From Magnaporthiopsis rhizophila (lineage: Eukaryota > Ascomycota > Sordariomycetes > Magnaporthales > Magnaporthaceae): a DNA stretch of 64,000 nucleotides. Shown in pieces: positions 47,676 to 58,387 of this stretch. A program made the position numbers and the translations under genes. Position 1 is the stretch's first letter, and the number at the start of each line of letters is the position of its first letter. A model generated the notes under the pieces. That model was not told where the DNA came from. It did no database searches and saw only the letters and a program-made list of their open reading frames with translations. The stretch lies in the NCBI GenBank assembly GCA_003049465.1, contig PYSS01000108.1:62001-126000 (forward strand), in the 5' to 3' direction.

Positions 47676-50600
47676 ATGTTGTCCAACCCACTCCACCGCT
47701 TTTCCCCTTACCATGCCCTGTCGTCCAACACGCTCATGTCCAATGGGCACATGCCCCAAGGCCATATGCACACGGCAGGGCTTGACACGTTGGCACAGGG
47801 GTCGCATTATGCTCTACAGCAGCTTCAACAGCATGTCGGAGTGCACAACCCACACCTGACCCGGGCAGGCCCCCAGATGAAGCACCACCGTCAACACCCC
47901 TATGGCCCCGCTGCGCGGGCCACGGGAGCTGCCGGTCCTATCCGCAGAAGGATCAGCAGGGCGTGTGATCAGTGCAACCAGCTCAGGACCAAGTGTGATG
48001 GACAGCACCCCTGCGCTCACTGTATAGGTAAGAGCAAAGCTTTTCTGCGGATGTTTGATGATCATGATCCAGCATCAAAATATCAAGATGCTCGGCATAA
48101 TTGTGGACGAAAAGAGACTGACCTCTATCTATAGAATTCGGCCTTGGATGCGAGTACATCCGGGAGCGGAAGAAGCGTGGCAAGGCGTCGCGAAAGGACC
48201 TGGCGCAGGCGGCCGCGGCCGCGGCTGCAGCACAGGGCGGACAAAAGTCCCCAGCGAGCAGCGTGGAAAACCTCAAAGACGAGCAGAGAACCGAGAGAGA
48301 GAGCAGCAATGGGAACTCGGCTAGCGAGCGGCACAACAGCAACGACAAGGACCTCGAGGCGGACGCAGTCCAGCGGAGCCAGCGCATCGGCAGCATAGAC
48401 AGTCTCGACGGCTTGGGAAGCGGCCCAACGCACATTGGAGGCGGCCACCAGCAACCGCACCACTCTCTCGAGCGAGACCACCACCAAGGCCTGGAAAGCC
48501 CAACGGCGCTTGACCTTAATGGCTACGGTAGCATGCACAGTGCTTACGACCGGCCAGGCGGCATGGGCACAGCACACATTATGGGTGGGACGGCGGCACA
48601 CGGCGGCTTCGCTAGCCACAGCAGCATGTCTAGCTACCCGGAGCTGCCGTACGCGCTACAGACGCAGAGTCCAACCGGCTACTCGGGCGGTGGTGCATCA
48701 TATCGCATCGGAACCAGCCCGCTCAGCGCCTATCCCCTCTCGGGCGAGACCGCGTCGCCCGGATGGGGCATGTCCATGTCCTCGCCACCGGCGACGCACG
48801 GGACCCAGTACCCGCCACCGCCACAGCAGCACGTGTCACAACAGGGCGGCGGCTACGGGGCGAGCGGCAGCGCAGCGGCCGGGCTTGGCTCGGGCCATGG
48901 GCAGCACCTGCGGTACCCCGTGCTTGGGCCGCTGATCCCGCACTTGGGAAACATCATCCCGCTCTCGCTGGCCTGCGACCTGGTCGACCTCTACTTTGCC
49001 AGCTCGTCATCGGCCCAGGTTCACCCCATGTCGCCGTATGTTCTCGGGTTCGTCTTCCGCAAGCGCTCCTTTCTGCATCCGAGCAGGCCACGGCTTTGCC
49101 AGCCGGCCCTGCTCGCCAGCATCCTCTGGGTCGCCGCGCAGACGAGCGACGCGCCGTTCCTGACCAGCGTCCCGTCAGCGCGCGGTAAGATCTGCCAGAA
49201 GCTGCTCGAACTGACCGTCAGCCTGCTCAAGCCCTTGATCCACACGCCCTCAGGCGATGTGTCCCCGGTCTCGAGTCCCGCCATTGACGGTGTCGCACTG
49301 GGCGGGCTCGGCGTCGCCATGCCCGGCTCCGTCAGCATCAGCATGGAGGCCTTGACGGGCGAAACAGGAGCCTTTGGCGCCGCCGGCACTCTGGATGACG
49401 TCGTCACCTACATCCATCTCGCCACCGTCGTCTCAGCGAGCGAGTACAAGGGCGCTAGTCTACGCTGGTGGAACGCGGCCTGGTCGCTGGCCCGCGAGCT
49501 CAAACTGGGCCGCGAACTTCCCCAGAATGCACCCTCACCCATGTCTGACGGTGGCGATCACCCTCATCCACATCATCACCGCCATCGCCACGAGAACACG
49601 GGCGAAGAGGGCAGCGTGGGCAGCCCCGTTGGCGGTCCCGGCGGTGTCATCACGGACGAAGAGCGCGAGGAGCGCAGGCGCATCTGGTGGCTGGTCTACA
49701 TTGTTGATCGCCACCTGGCTCTATGCTACAACCGGCCCCTGTTCCTTCTCGATATCGAGTGCGACGGCCTGTTGCAGCCCATGGACGACACCGACTACCA
49801 GAACGGCGAGTTCAACCCCAACGAAAACACGGACCCAGAAATGCTTAGAGACGATGAGCGGCAGCAACAGCAGGGCCAAGAGGAACAGCAGGCCCGCGTT
49901 CGGGGACCTTCCTTTGAATGCACAGGCCACGGCATTTTTGGCTTCTTCCTGCCGCTCATGACGATCCTGGGCGAGATTGTGGACCTCAACCACGCTCGCA
50001 ACCACCCACGCTTCGGCGTCAACTTCCGCTCCAGCGGCGAGTGGGACGAGCAGACTGCCGAGATTACCCGCCACCTCGAGGTCTACGAGCAAAGCCTCGG
50101 CCGCTTCGAGCAGCGCCACCTCAGCGCTGCGGCGCAGGCCCAAGCTCAAGCTGCGGACGCCGCCAAGGCACAAGCCGCTGCCACTGCCGCTGCCGTCGCG
50201 GCAGCAGCAGCCCAAGCACAGGCCGCCGCCGAGGATTCTGTTGTCGTCGGCGGTGTCAGCGACAGCATCAGCGTGGGCGGCGGCGGTGGCGGGGCGAACG
50301 ACGTCGGCACTCCGTCGGCCCTGTCGGTGCACAGCGTGCACTCGACGTCGCAGCCGCCGCCGTCGCAGCAGCAACAGCACCACCCGCGACTGACCGAGTC
50401 GGACGTGCAGACGCGCATCGTCATGGCATACGGCACGCACGTCATGCGCGTGCTGCACATACTGCTGTCTGGCAAATGGGATCCCATCAACCTGCTAGAC
50501 GATAACGACCTATGGATCAGCTCGCAGGGCTTCTTCAGCGCCACGAGCCACGCCGTCGAGGCGGCCGAGGCCATCAGCAACATACTCGAATTCGACCCGG

Positions 50601-51004
50601 GCCTCGAGTTCATGCCCTTCTTCTTTGGAATCTACCTACTGCAGGGATCTTTCCTACTCCTCCTCATTGCCGACAAGCTCCAGAGCGAGGCGAACCCCAG
50701 TGTCGTCAAGGCCTGCGAGACCATCATACGCGCCCATGAGGCTTGCGTGGTGACACTCAACACCGAATATCAGGTTAGTTTGCCGCTGCCCTTTGCCACA
50801 TTGTGTTTTCTCCCCACTCGCTGCGTGATCCGCTTGCTAACATCCTCACCTGTTCATCAGCGCAACTTCAGCAAGGTGATGCGCAGTGCGCTGGCCCAGG
50901 TCCGCGGGCGTGTGCCTGAGGACCTCGGCGAGCAGCATCAGCGCCGCCGTGAGCTTCTGGCCCTCTACCGATGGACTGGTGACGGCACAGGGCTGGCCCT
51001 CTAA
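47676..51004 (+). CDS. xlnR: XlnR/Xyr1/XLR-1 xylanolytic and cellulolytic transcriptional activator
   Basis: Three exons, 47676-48027, 48135-50773 and 50861-51004; 1,044 aa. Intron 1 interrupts the zinc cluster right after CAHCI, as in XlnR orthologues. Intron 2 is 87 nt with no in-frame stop, so retention would add 29 residues. The Zn2Cys6 cluster uses Cys97, 100, 107, 113, 116 and 123 (RRRISRACDQCNQLRTKCDG), followed by ERKKRGKAS. The fungal-specific TF domain runs from about IPLSLACDLVDLYF through EERRRIWWLVYIVDRHLALCYNRP, and the protein ends in the conserved YRWTGDGTGLAL. XlnR binds GGCTAA-type sites and switches on xylanase, cellulase and pentose genes in response to xylose or cellulose-derived inducers. 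An Ala/Gln-rich insertion and Gly/Ser/Gln runs lie in the middle homology region, making it longer than the Aspergillus niger protein (about 875 aa). Confidence 0.95.
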
Positions 51005-51691
51005 GAAAAGAAGGGGGAAAAAAGCAACACTCTCTAATCAACGTATCGGACATGAATCACATTTGGGCCTGAATGATTTGCTTTTATTCTTCTTTTGGAT
51101 TCGGCGTTTTCTGGTCGGTTGGATTTAGTTCTTAGGCTTTTGCGCCCACTTTTCCCTTTCTCTATATATTCCGGTTTGTAGGCTGGTGTTACAAAAGCAA
51201 ACCTTGCCGAAAAGTAGCGGTCTTTTGGGAAGGGGAACAAAATGGATGGGAAAGTTGGGTTTGGTGGGCGGCACCGACTGGATGGCTGGATTTGTTTGAG
51301 CGGGTAATGGCCTGCAAACGAAGTCAAGTTGTATGATGGCCGGGAAGGAGGGACGACAGGCGTTCAAGTGTATTTTATCTACTCCCTAGTTTAATGTCGC
51401 TATCTCACGTACATATATTTATCACCCGACTGTTTCGTCTTGGATAATGATGTGATAATGTTGCCGTGCGCTGTACGCAAGTTCTGTAAGTTGCTGTCCT
51501 GCGGTGGGTCAAAAGAATGCCATGCCACCTTCCAAAATCAAATCAACATGCTTGCCAAGAGTATCGCAAAAGAAAAGAACAGGGCAATAAAACAGTAAAA
51601 CTCAGGTTGTTAGGGCGTGGACGTGTCAACACACAGACCAGCCGCATGTCGGCGGATTGAGCAAAACGAACGAGCAAAAGTGAATGGATTG
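51005..51691. other. Intergenic: 3' flank of xlnR
   Basis: This 687-nt stretch is T-rich just after the xlnR stop (51070-51130), as expected for a 3' untranslated region. The rest is featureless up to the first tRNA gene. Confidence 0.5.
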
Positions 51692-51801
51692 GGGCCCAAC
51701 CGGGATTCGAACCCGGGGCCTCGTCCAGGTGTGTTCTAGGAAGGCTAGAACGAGTTGAAAAGTAACCCGAAGGACGAATCATACCACTAGACCATTGGGC
51801 C
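51692..51801 (-). tRNA. tRNA-Pro (CGG), with 38-nt intron
   Basis: The minus-strand sequence folds as a complete cloverleaf. The acceptor stem is GGCCCAA/TTGGGCC, the D arm contains TGGTCTAGTGGTA, and the anticodon stem is CGTCC/GGACG with loop TTCGGGT (anticodon CGG, 51767-51769). The T arm CCGGGTTCGAATCCCGG is perfect. A 38-nt intron at 51728-51765 sits directly 3' of position 37, the canonical place. The mature part is 72 nt without CCA, and the discriminator base is C. Confidence 0.94.
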
Positions 51802-52562
51802 AATCGTAGCTCGATGACGACATGGCGGTGGACGCTGGCTTAAGTCGAGCAAAGGCGTAGCGGTGGGGACGGCTCATGACGAGAATGACAGGCTGCACAG
51901 CCCGCTGGGGATGATTTGCTTGAGCCTCGGCGATGTAGTTTCTGCGACGGGTTTGCCTACCCTTATGTACGAGTTTTGCCGTGTTTATTATCATCCGGTT
52001 ATGTGGCAGCTGGCTTGCTACCACTTTTATTTACGCACGAGCCTTCCAGTTGCGTGCTTGTTCAAATAGAACGAGTTGGGCGCCCCTGTTTTGCTATCCT
52101 GTAATTAGGTATAAACTCCACCCCGAAACTGACTGTGCCTTCTTTGCCCGTAGCGGAAAGCGGGAAGACGCCTGTCGCAAGTCTCGTCGTGTGCCCATCC
52201 CTGGCGGGATTAGCTGTTATGCGCGGGGTGAGGCCCGGTTGGATTGGACTCATGCCAAGCCAGTCCGAGTTTATGGGCAGCTGGCGCCCGTTTTAAAGGC
52301 ACCAGTTTAACGACCCTCCGCAAATTGAATGGTGTTCATCCCTGGCGCCGAGCTTCCCCAGGTCACATTACCTTTAATGATTTTACCTAATTAGACAGGG
52401 AGCGAGCCCTAGGTAGGCCGACTCGATTTTCAGCCGGGTCCGCCCTACTTGTTAATTTCCTGTAATAAATACAGTGTTAAAGATGATGCGGCCACGCTAC
52501 GTGGACAAGCGAAACGCAGGCCGTCAGGAATATAAGGTTACAAACGCAGTCACCGCAACAGC
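51802..52562. other. Spacer between divergent tRNA-Pro genes
   Basis: Both tRNA-Pro genes point outward from this 761-nt spacer. It has AT-rich patches around 51950-52035 and 52340-52480 and no supported gene. A degraded transposon remnant is conceivable because such elements often land near tRNA genes, but I see no intact terminal repeats. Confidence 0.4.
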
Positions 52563-52650
52563 GCCGCGATGGTCTAGTGGTATGATTCTCGCTTAGGGTT
52601 CACCCTTAGCTTCTTGCGAGAGGTCCCGGGTTCAATCCCCGGTTGCGGCC
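52563..52650 (+). tRNA. tRNA-Pro (AGG), with 16-nt intron
   Basis: The acceptor stem is GCCGCGA/TTGCGGC (with a G-T pair), the D arm TGGTCTAGTGGTA is identical to the neighbouring tRNA-Pro, and the anticodon stem is CTCGC/GCGAG. The loop is TTAGGGT, giving anticodon AGG at 52595-52597. The T arm is CCGGGTTCAATCCCCGG. An intron of 16 nt (52599-52614) follows position 37. The mature part is 72 nt and the discriminator base is C. Confidence 0.94.
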
Positions 52651-53090
52651 GTTCCGTTTTGCTAATAGGAATTCGGCGGTGTGAATGGGCGGCTTTCCTT
52701 CGCAAAGCTATTTTTATGCGGAGTGGCGGAGTGGTGTGTTGTTCCTCCTCCAGCTGAGCTCCTTGCAACCCCACCCTGTCCTGGTGGCCCTGGGTTAAGC
52801 TTCAAAGCGGGAGTGCAGTTTTCCACCATCCAGCAAGAAGGACCGAGCGGGTTAATTGGTTTAAAAGCTGTGAAAGCTTTATTAAATAAAAAGAAAAGTG
52901 CTATTTATTATACCCAGGACGGTGCAGCTGCCAGGCGGGGGGTTTATCCCGTGCAAGTAACGTGCGGTTAAAAAGGCGGGAGCGCCAAGCTGCACCTTGG
53001 TGTTGTGGTCCTGATGTAAAGAACCCATACAGTGACGGTTGGATGGAGGTCAGATGTCGCAAAAAGAAAAGAACATGACACAGTCCCTAC
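52651..53090. other. Spacer between tRNA-Pro and tRNA-Arg, locally AT-rich
   Basis: This 440-nt spacer has an AT-rich core at 52850-52915 with TTTATTAAATAAAAAG and TATTTATTATA. No gene is supported. Its change of composition compared with the flanks could mark a relic insertion. Confidence 0.4.
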
Positions 53091-53171
53091 CAGGCCTCAT
53101 GGGACTCGAACCCACAGCCTTCCGCTCGCTACGAATAGGAGGCGGACGCGCTACCTTTGCGCCAAAGGCCT
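53091..53171 (-). tRNA. tRNA-Arg (CCT), with 9-nt intron
   Basis: On the minus strand the acceptor stem is AGGCCTT/GAGGCCT, the D arm GCGCAAAGGTAGCGC, and the anticodon stem TCCGC/GCGGA. The loop is CTCCTAA after removal of a 9-nt intron at 53127-53135, giving anticodon CCT (53137-53139), which reads AGG arginine codons. The T arm is GTGGGTTCGAGTCCCAT with one G-T pair. The mature part is 72 nt and the discriminator base is G. Confidence 0.92.
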
Positions 53172-53592
53172 TTCATCAGCGAACATTCTGTTGAACTCTG
53201 TCGAGCTGCACATAAACGCAAAACTTGGCCACCCCACCCACTCGTTGGTGTTTAGCCCCCATCTACCACAAGCACCTCGCCCACAACCGAGTGATTGACG
53301 TGACGGAATCACCGAAGCGAGCGTGCTGTGGCGTGCATTTTATTTAGCACCTGGGCTCGCTAGCACATGTGACAACATTGTGCTGTGTAGCGCGGGTTCA
53401 GTGAGGCGCAGATATTACAAATCCGCGTAGCCCCCAACCCGCAAGCCTTTCTCCCCCCACCATCTTGGCTTATGCTGCTTGATCCAACGTGGCGCGCGAC
53501 GATATGGCACGCCACCTTCGACCGCCCGACTTCGAGCATCCAACGCCCAGCACACCCCCCGAACTGGGCAAGACAAAGGGCAAGCGACCAGC
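53172..53592. other. Upstream region of the Zn2Cys6 regulator gene
   Basis: This 421-nt region lies between the tRNA-Arg gene (transcribed away) and the start of the regulator gene. The downstream frame stays open to 53479 without a stop, but residues encoded before 53593 do not look like part of a zinc-cluster protein. It presumably carries the promoter and leader. Confidence 0.4.
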
Positions 53593-55704
53593 ATGCTGCC
53601 CTCGAAGCCGCGCAGCTCCGACGGCTGCTGGACCTGTCGACTGCGACGCAAGAAATGCGACGAGGAACGCCCAGTATGCGCCGCCTGCCTGTCCCTCGAG
53701 ATCGAATGCCATTACAGCGACGCCAAGCCCGAGTGGATGGACGGCGCCGACCTGCAGCGCGACAAGGCCGAGGCCGTCAAGAAGTTGATCAAGCGCAAAG
53801 CCGCCTGGAGGAGGGAACGGCGCCATCTGCAAGGTCTGGAGTCTGGTCTCCGCGAGCTGGAGATGACCGACGGCCCTGACGGCCTGCATGTTTCCACCGC
53901 CGCCGCCGCGCCCCGCCAGCCCGCCGCGCCATCCTCGTCTCCTCCCAACGGCCACGGCCACGACCAGGCGCCCCAGACGCCAACCTTGCGCTCCGACTCT
54001 AGCCAACACGCCGCCCCGAGCCCACCCAGCCCTGGTGGACCGGCATCGTCCACCTCGGGGTTTTCGCCGCCGTACCACATGGATACATCCCAGGGCACCT
54101 CCCCCGAGTCCACCGCTGCCGAGGCGGCGCCTCGCCATCACGTCATGTTTGGCGGCGAACACGAACGCGACGTCTCCCTGGCCATAACCTACTGCGACTT
54201 CGTCTTCCCCTTCTTGTTCCCGTTCTACCGGCCTCAGATGCTCCTCGGTGGCCGCTCCTGGCTGCTCATCGTGCTCAACAGCAATAAGACGCTCTTCCAC
54301 GCCGCCCTCAGCCTGGCCTCGTACTTTTTCACGTCGATGCTGCAAGGTGGCGAAAACACGTCCTGTCGGGCGGTCTCGCAAGACGAGATGTACAGGCAGC
54401 AGGACCTGACGGTCAAGGAGCTTATGCTTGACGTGACCGACATCAACGAGAATGGCGTCAAGGGCCGGCTCAAGGAGGCCACGCGCGTACTGGCTGCCAT
54501 AATGCAGGTGCTTTGCTTCGAGGTTGCCGTTGGGAACACGGGCGGCTCCTCGTGGGCCCTGCACCTGGAAGGTGCCGTCGTGCTTCTCGACCAGGTTTTC
54601 AAGCTTAACGCCGAGACGGCAAACAACATCGTCTGCTGGAAAAGCGTGATGCGCATGCTCGACGAGGGAATGGGCGACCATCCGCGCATCTTCTTTCCCC
54701 GCGCCGCCGTGGGCCAGCAGACACCCGTCCGGCCCATGACCATGATGAACAGCAACCAGTCGTGCCTGTCCTTCTTCGCCGCGGTGCTGCTGTATTTCGA
54801 CATCGTCAGCAGCACTGCCCTCGAGACGGCACCACGCCTGCACTGTTATCACACCGGCCTGCTGCACGTCATGCGCGATGTGGTAGACATGTTCCCAGCC
54901 CTGAAAGAGCGATTCGACACCGACTTGGGCGAAGATAACGACCCAGACGCGGCCTTCTTGGATCTGTCGCAGGTCATGGGCGCCGCCAACTGGGCTCTCA
55001 TCGCCATCGGCGATGTGGCCGCGCTGGACGCGTGGAAGAAGCAGCAGCGTGCGTCGGGGTCCCTATCGGTGACGGACCTGGTGTTGCGCGGGGCAAAGAT
55101 CGAGTGGCCGTTGCGACGGCGCATCGCCCGGCTCGACTCCATCCTCTGCAGCAATAGCAACAGCAGCAGCGGCGGCGACGAATCCCAGAGCATCGTCTCG
55201 CAGCCGCACCAGCCGCAACATCCCCTGCCCGTGTATGTGACGGCCCAGGCGCGGATCGGCGACTTCGAGCGCGGCCCGCGCGCCATCGGCGGCGTGGACG
55301 GCTGCATGACCACGAGCTGGGTGACGCGCATCTGGGCCCAGGCGGCACTGAGCTACCTGCACGTAGTCGTCAACGGCTGGCAGCCGGCGTCCCCCGCCCT
55401 CCGCGAGAGCGTCGGCCTGACGCTGACGCTCCTCCGCACGCGGCTCCCGAGCCCCGACTGCCTTCGGACGTTCGCGTGGCCGCTCGCCGTCACGGGCTGC
55501 CTCGCGTCCCCCGAGGAGGAGGAGCCGCTGCGGCAGCTGGTCCGGGACGTGGGGCCCCTGGACATCTTCGGGTCCGTCAAGGAAGCCTGGACGGTCATGG
55601 AGGGGGTCTGGGCGCACCGGGCCGAGATCGAGGCCGGAGAAGGCGGCGAGTGGGACATTGCGCGCTGCTTTGGCATCGGTGGCCGGAAGGTCTTTCTTGT
55701 GTGA
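53593..55704 (+). CDS. Zn2Cys6 transcription factor with C-terminal fungal TF domain
   Basis: Single exon, 703 aa, ATG at 53593. An in-frame ATG at 53479 would add 38 residues; I prefer 53593 because family members begin shortly before the zinc cluster. The cluster is Cys12, 15, 22, 29, 32 and 39 (GCWTCRLRRKKCDEERPVCAAC), followed by EWMDGADLQRDKAEAVKKLIKRKA, a linker and basic helix. A Pro/Ser/Ala-rich low-complexity region spans residues about 95-190. The rest matches the fungal TF domain type often found at the C-terminus (PF11951-like). The overall form recalls Neurospora acr-2 (acriflavine sensitivity) and similar regulators, but I would not transfer that name. It would act in the nucleus; target genes are unknown. 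No gene cluster surrounds it. Confidence 0.85.
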   Translation: MLPSKPRSSDGCWTCRLRRKKCDEERPVCAACLSLEIECHYSDAKPEWMDGADLQRDKAEAVKKLIKRKAAWRRERRHLQGLESGLRELEMTDGPDGLHVSTAAAAPRQPAAPSSSPPNGHGHDQAPQTPTLRSDSSQHAAPSPPSPGGPASSTSGFSPPYHMDTSQGTSPESTAAEAAPRHHVMFGGEHERDVSLAITYCDFVFPFLFPFYRPQMLLGGRSWLLIVLNSNKTLFHAALSLASYFFTSMLQGGENTSCRAVSQDEMYRQQDLTVKELMLDVTDINENGVKGRLKEATRVLAAIMQVLCFEVAVGNTGGSSWALHLEGAVVLLDQVFKLNAETANNIVCWKSVMRMLDEGMGDHPRIFFPRAAVGQQTPVRPMTMMNSNQSCLSFFAAVLLYFDIVSSTALETAPRLHCYHTGLLHVMRDVVDMFPALKERFDTDLGEDNDPDAAFLDLSQVMGAANWALIAIGDVAALDAWKKQQRASGSLSVTDLVLRGAKIEWPLRRRIARLDSILCSNSNSSSGGDESQSIVSQPHQPQHPLPVYVTAQARIGDFERGPRAIGGVDGCMTTSWVTRIWAQAALSYLHVVVNGWQPASPALRESVGLTLTLLRTRLPSPDCLRTFAWPLAVTGCLASPEEEEPLRQLVRDVGPLDIFGSVKEAWTVMEGVWAHRAEIEAGEGGEWDIARCFGIGGRKVFLV

Positions 55705-56966
55705 GACGCGCGCTCCGTCGATAGAGAACACAGCAAGTGGCGAAACAAGTCAGTGGCTAGCTCGATTCTTGTGTATTCGGTCCGCCACTAGCGGCGCCCG
55801 AGCCGCCCTACGTCTACGCCAGGCCGTGCATGGCGCTAGCCACCCAGCATCTCGGGAGCCCTTGTCGTACTCGTATGCTTGGCTTGTTTAGGGGGCAGCG
55901 AGGCGGCACGTTCGGTTCATCCGCCGGCCCTGACCGGATGCATTATACTGCACGCACCCTCATTACCGCCCCAAGCCTTGTGGTATACATCCACGGGGCC
56001 ACATCCGGTCACAAAAGAATTTCTCCAGGCTCAGCCCACGTTTTGCTGGTTCCAACACCTGCGTGCTGAGACTGCATCGTGGATTCCTCCATAGGCCGTT
56101 GGTAGTTCATGAAACCGCCGGGGCTCGCTCATCGTCCCGTGACGACAGAGTGGGACATCCGCTGCACCTCGGGCCATCTTGCCAGGTATGTATTTGCGCG
56201 CATCCCTGGCAAAACACGACCTCGTCGCGAGACATGGACGGACATACACCTACATGGCACAGCCCGGCTGCAAGTCATAAAAGCTCACAACCGCAGTGTC
56301 CCCTAAACGGACGGCGTGCGTAGATAGGTACCTATTCAGGAGGTTCTGTTTCGGGCTACGGTGCCCGCTCTCAGCAACTGTTGGCCCAAGCTACGCCGGT
56401 GACTGCTTCAGACGCTAGCCGCGGGCCGTGGACGCAACCTATATAGGTATATAACCCAACAAGAGGCCTGGCAACCCTGGCACTTACCAGAAAAGGCTAG
56501 GACGGCACGGGGGGCTCTGAAGGTAATGTGTGGGCGGAAACGTCTTGTCACTTCATCTGTTTGCGGTTCCGACCCGCCAATTAGCCCACTTACCTTCGTC
56601 TCCCTCTTCTCTACATGCCAGTCGCCACCGCCACTGATTTGTGTGGCATCCGCGATTGTCACGCTGTGCCCTGTAGATTCTGAAGAGGAGTTTTTTGAGA
56701 AAATTTCATTACCAACAACCATTTGAGACAGCAAGAGTTCGTTTCGTGATTTTACTATAGCTTGGAGGAAAACTAAAATTGCACCCAGGAGTGACTGGGA
56801 ACGCGGTCCAGTACATTTGGTGCTAACCCTGACACAATCGTCTCTCTGTATCGTACATTAACGTAGAATCACCGCCTGGCGAGTACTGGGAATATCGTTA
56901 TCATACACCGTCCCATTTCGTTAGCTGCCGTGAGAAAAGAAAAGAGACAGAAAAAGGTCAGAGCCA
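55705..56966. other. Intergenic, convergent 3' ends
   Basis: This 1.26 kb spacer lies between the 3' ends of the Zn2Cys6 regulator gene (+) and the copper transporter gene (-). Only short frames occur, with no family motif. AT-richer sequence at 56690-56960 fits the transporter's 3' untranslated region. Confidence 0.5.
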
Positions 56967-57801
56967 TCAACCACAGCAGACGGTGGCCTCGTTGGCAGCG
57001 CTCGTCTGGCCCTCGCCACCGCCGCCGCCGCCGATGGCCTCCCACTGGAAGATCATGACGCCCAGAAAGGCGCCGACGAATATGCAGATGATGAAGTAGC
57101 CGTTGTAGTACATGACCAGCATCATCAGAAAGTAGGCGACGGCGAACTGCACCGTGTGCAAGGCCGCCCGCGCCACCTGCTGCACCAGCGTGGGGCGGAA
57201 AGGCAGGAGGACGGTTGTGGCTGTGTTTCTGCTGTTGCCGTTGCCGCTGTCACTGCCCGTCGTGGCGGTGGTGGTGGTGACGGCCGAGTCCTGCTCGAGA
57301 AACTCCTTGGTCTCGGCCGCCGCGATGGTGGTCCTGCTATCGGGTAAGGGCCGGCGCGTGGTGGTACGGAATACGGCGGCGGCGGCGTGGCGACGGACCA
57401 GGAACCGGTCGTACTCCTTGACGGCGCGGCGGAGGGCCTCGAGCGCGACGGCGAGCAGGATGACGCCGACGCACGAGCCGGCGAACATGGCGGTGCTGGT
57501 GATTTGCCAGGTGTTGGAGATGAAGCAGGCGTCTACTGTGTCCCAGTTCCAGAGCATCTATTGAGGGAGACAGACGGGTTTAGGCTCCGTGTTAGTGGCC
57601 GGAGTTGCGAGGGGATAGATGACTGGAATTGAACAGAAACAGAACACGCACCGAAATCTTGCAGTCGTTGCTGCTACCGCCATGGCCGAGGGAGGAGCTG
57701 TTTGTTCCGGACATGCTGACGCCGCCACCCATGACATGGCCGCTGGGCTCGGGGACGGATAGCCTGGTGGTGGTGTTCATGATGACCAAGGTTGGGCTCA
57801 T
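56967..57801 (-). CDS. Ctr-family copper transporter
   Basis: Two exons, 57801-57652 and 57557-56967, intron 57558-57651 (GTGCGT...TAG); 246 aa. The junction rebuilds CKIS|MLWNWDTVDACF, the usual start of fungal Ctr proteins. The N-terminus has spaced methionines (for example HVMGGGVSM). TMS1 is near residues 70-92. TMS2 contains Met195xxxMet199 (FLMMLVMYYN) and TMS3 contains Gly212xxxGly216 (VGAFLG), the two hallmark motifs of the trimeric copper pore. A Cys-Cys pair near the C-terminus (TVCCG) is a likely copper relay. The loop between TMS1 and TMS2 carries a Thr/Ser/Asn-rich insertion. It takes up Cu(I) at the plasma membrane or releases it from the vacuole; which of the two cannot be told from sequence. 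Confidence 0.92.
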
Positions 57802-58387
57802 TGGACTTTGATGAAGTCCCCGGTGGTTGGCATCACGGTAAGATGAAGTTGCAGAGATGCAGAGGTCTTGCTTTTCTAAACATATTTGCTACCGGGCTTG
57901 ACTGGGCGTGGCATGATGGCAGGGGCAAAGGGCGGATGGACAAAGAAGCTGTCGATGCGAGGTGGCGGCCTCGACTTTCCGCGACGGTCGAGACGTGACC
58001 GAGGGCGACAAAGGGGAAAAACCGCACCAGCACACAAAGAGATCCTCCGTATCCCACCGAATGCGAACATCTGAGACGGCACGCTCATGGACACGCGTGA
58101 TATTTTATTTGTCGAAGCCAGACTAGAGTATTTATTTTTTTTTTTTTTTAGAATTTTGGGTCGTCATTCATAGCGAGCGTCTCCCATCTCCCACGACGCA
58201 CGCAACCTATCGTAAAGGGAGCTGGTACTACCCGACGTTGACGACCCATACGACGGGGTACTGAAAGATTCATAAGAGGCAAGATACGAATAGACCGTAA
58301 AAAAAACACGTAGAGGCAGACAGTCAACGACATGGTCTCCAGCCTCTGCATGAGGGCTCTTGGCAACAGAGCCTCACCCTCACCAGG
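57802..58387. other. Intergenic: promoter of copper transporter, 3' flank of nicotinamidase
   Basis: This 586-nt spacer lies between two minus-strand genes. It includes a T run near 58135-58150 close to the nicotinamidase stop. No other feature is supported. Confidence 0.45.
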
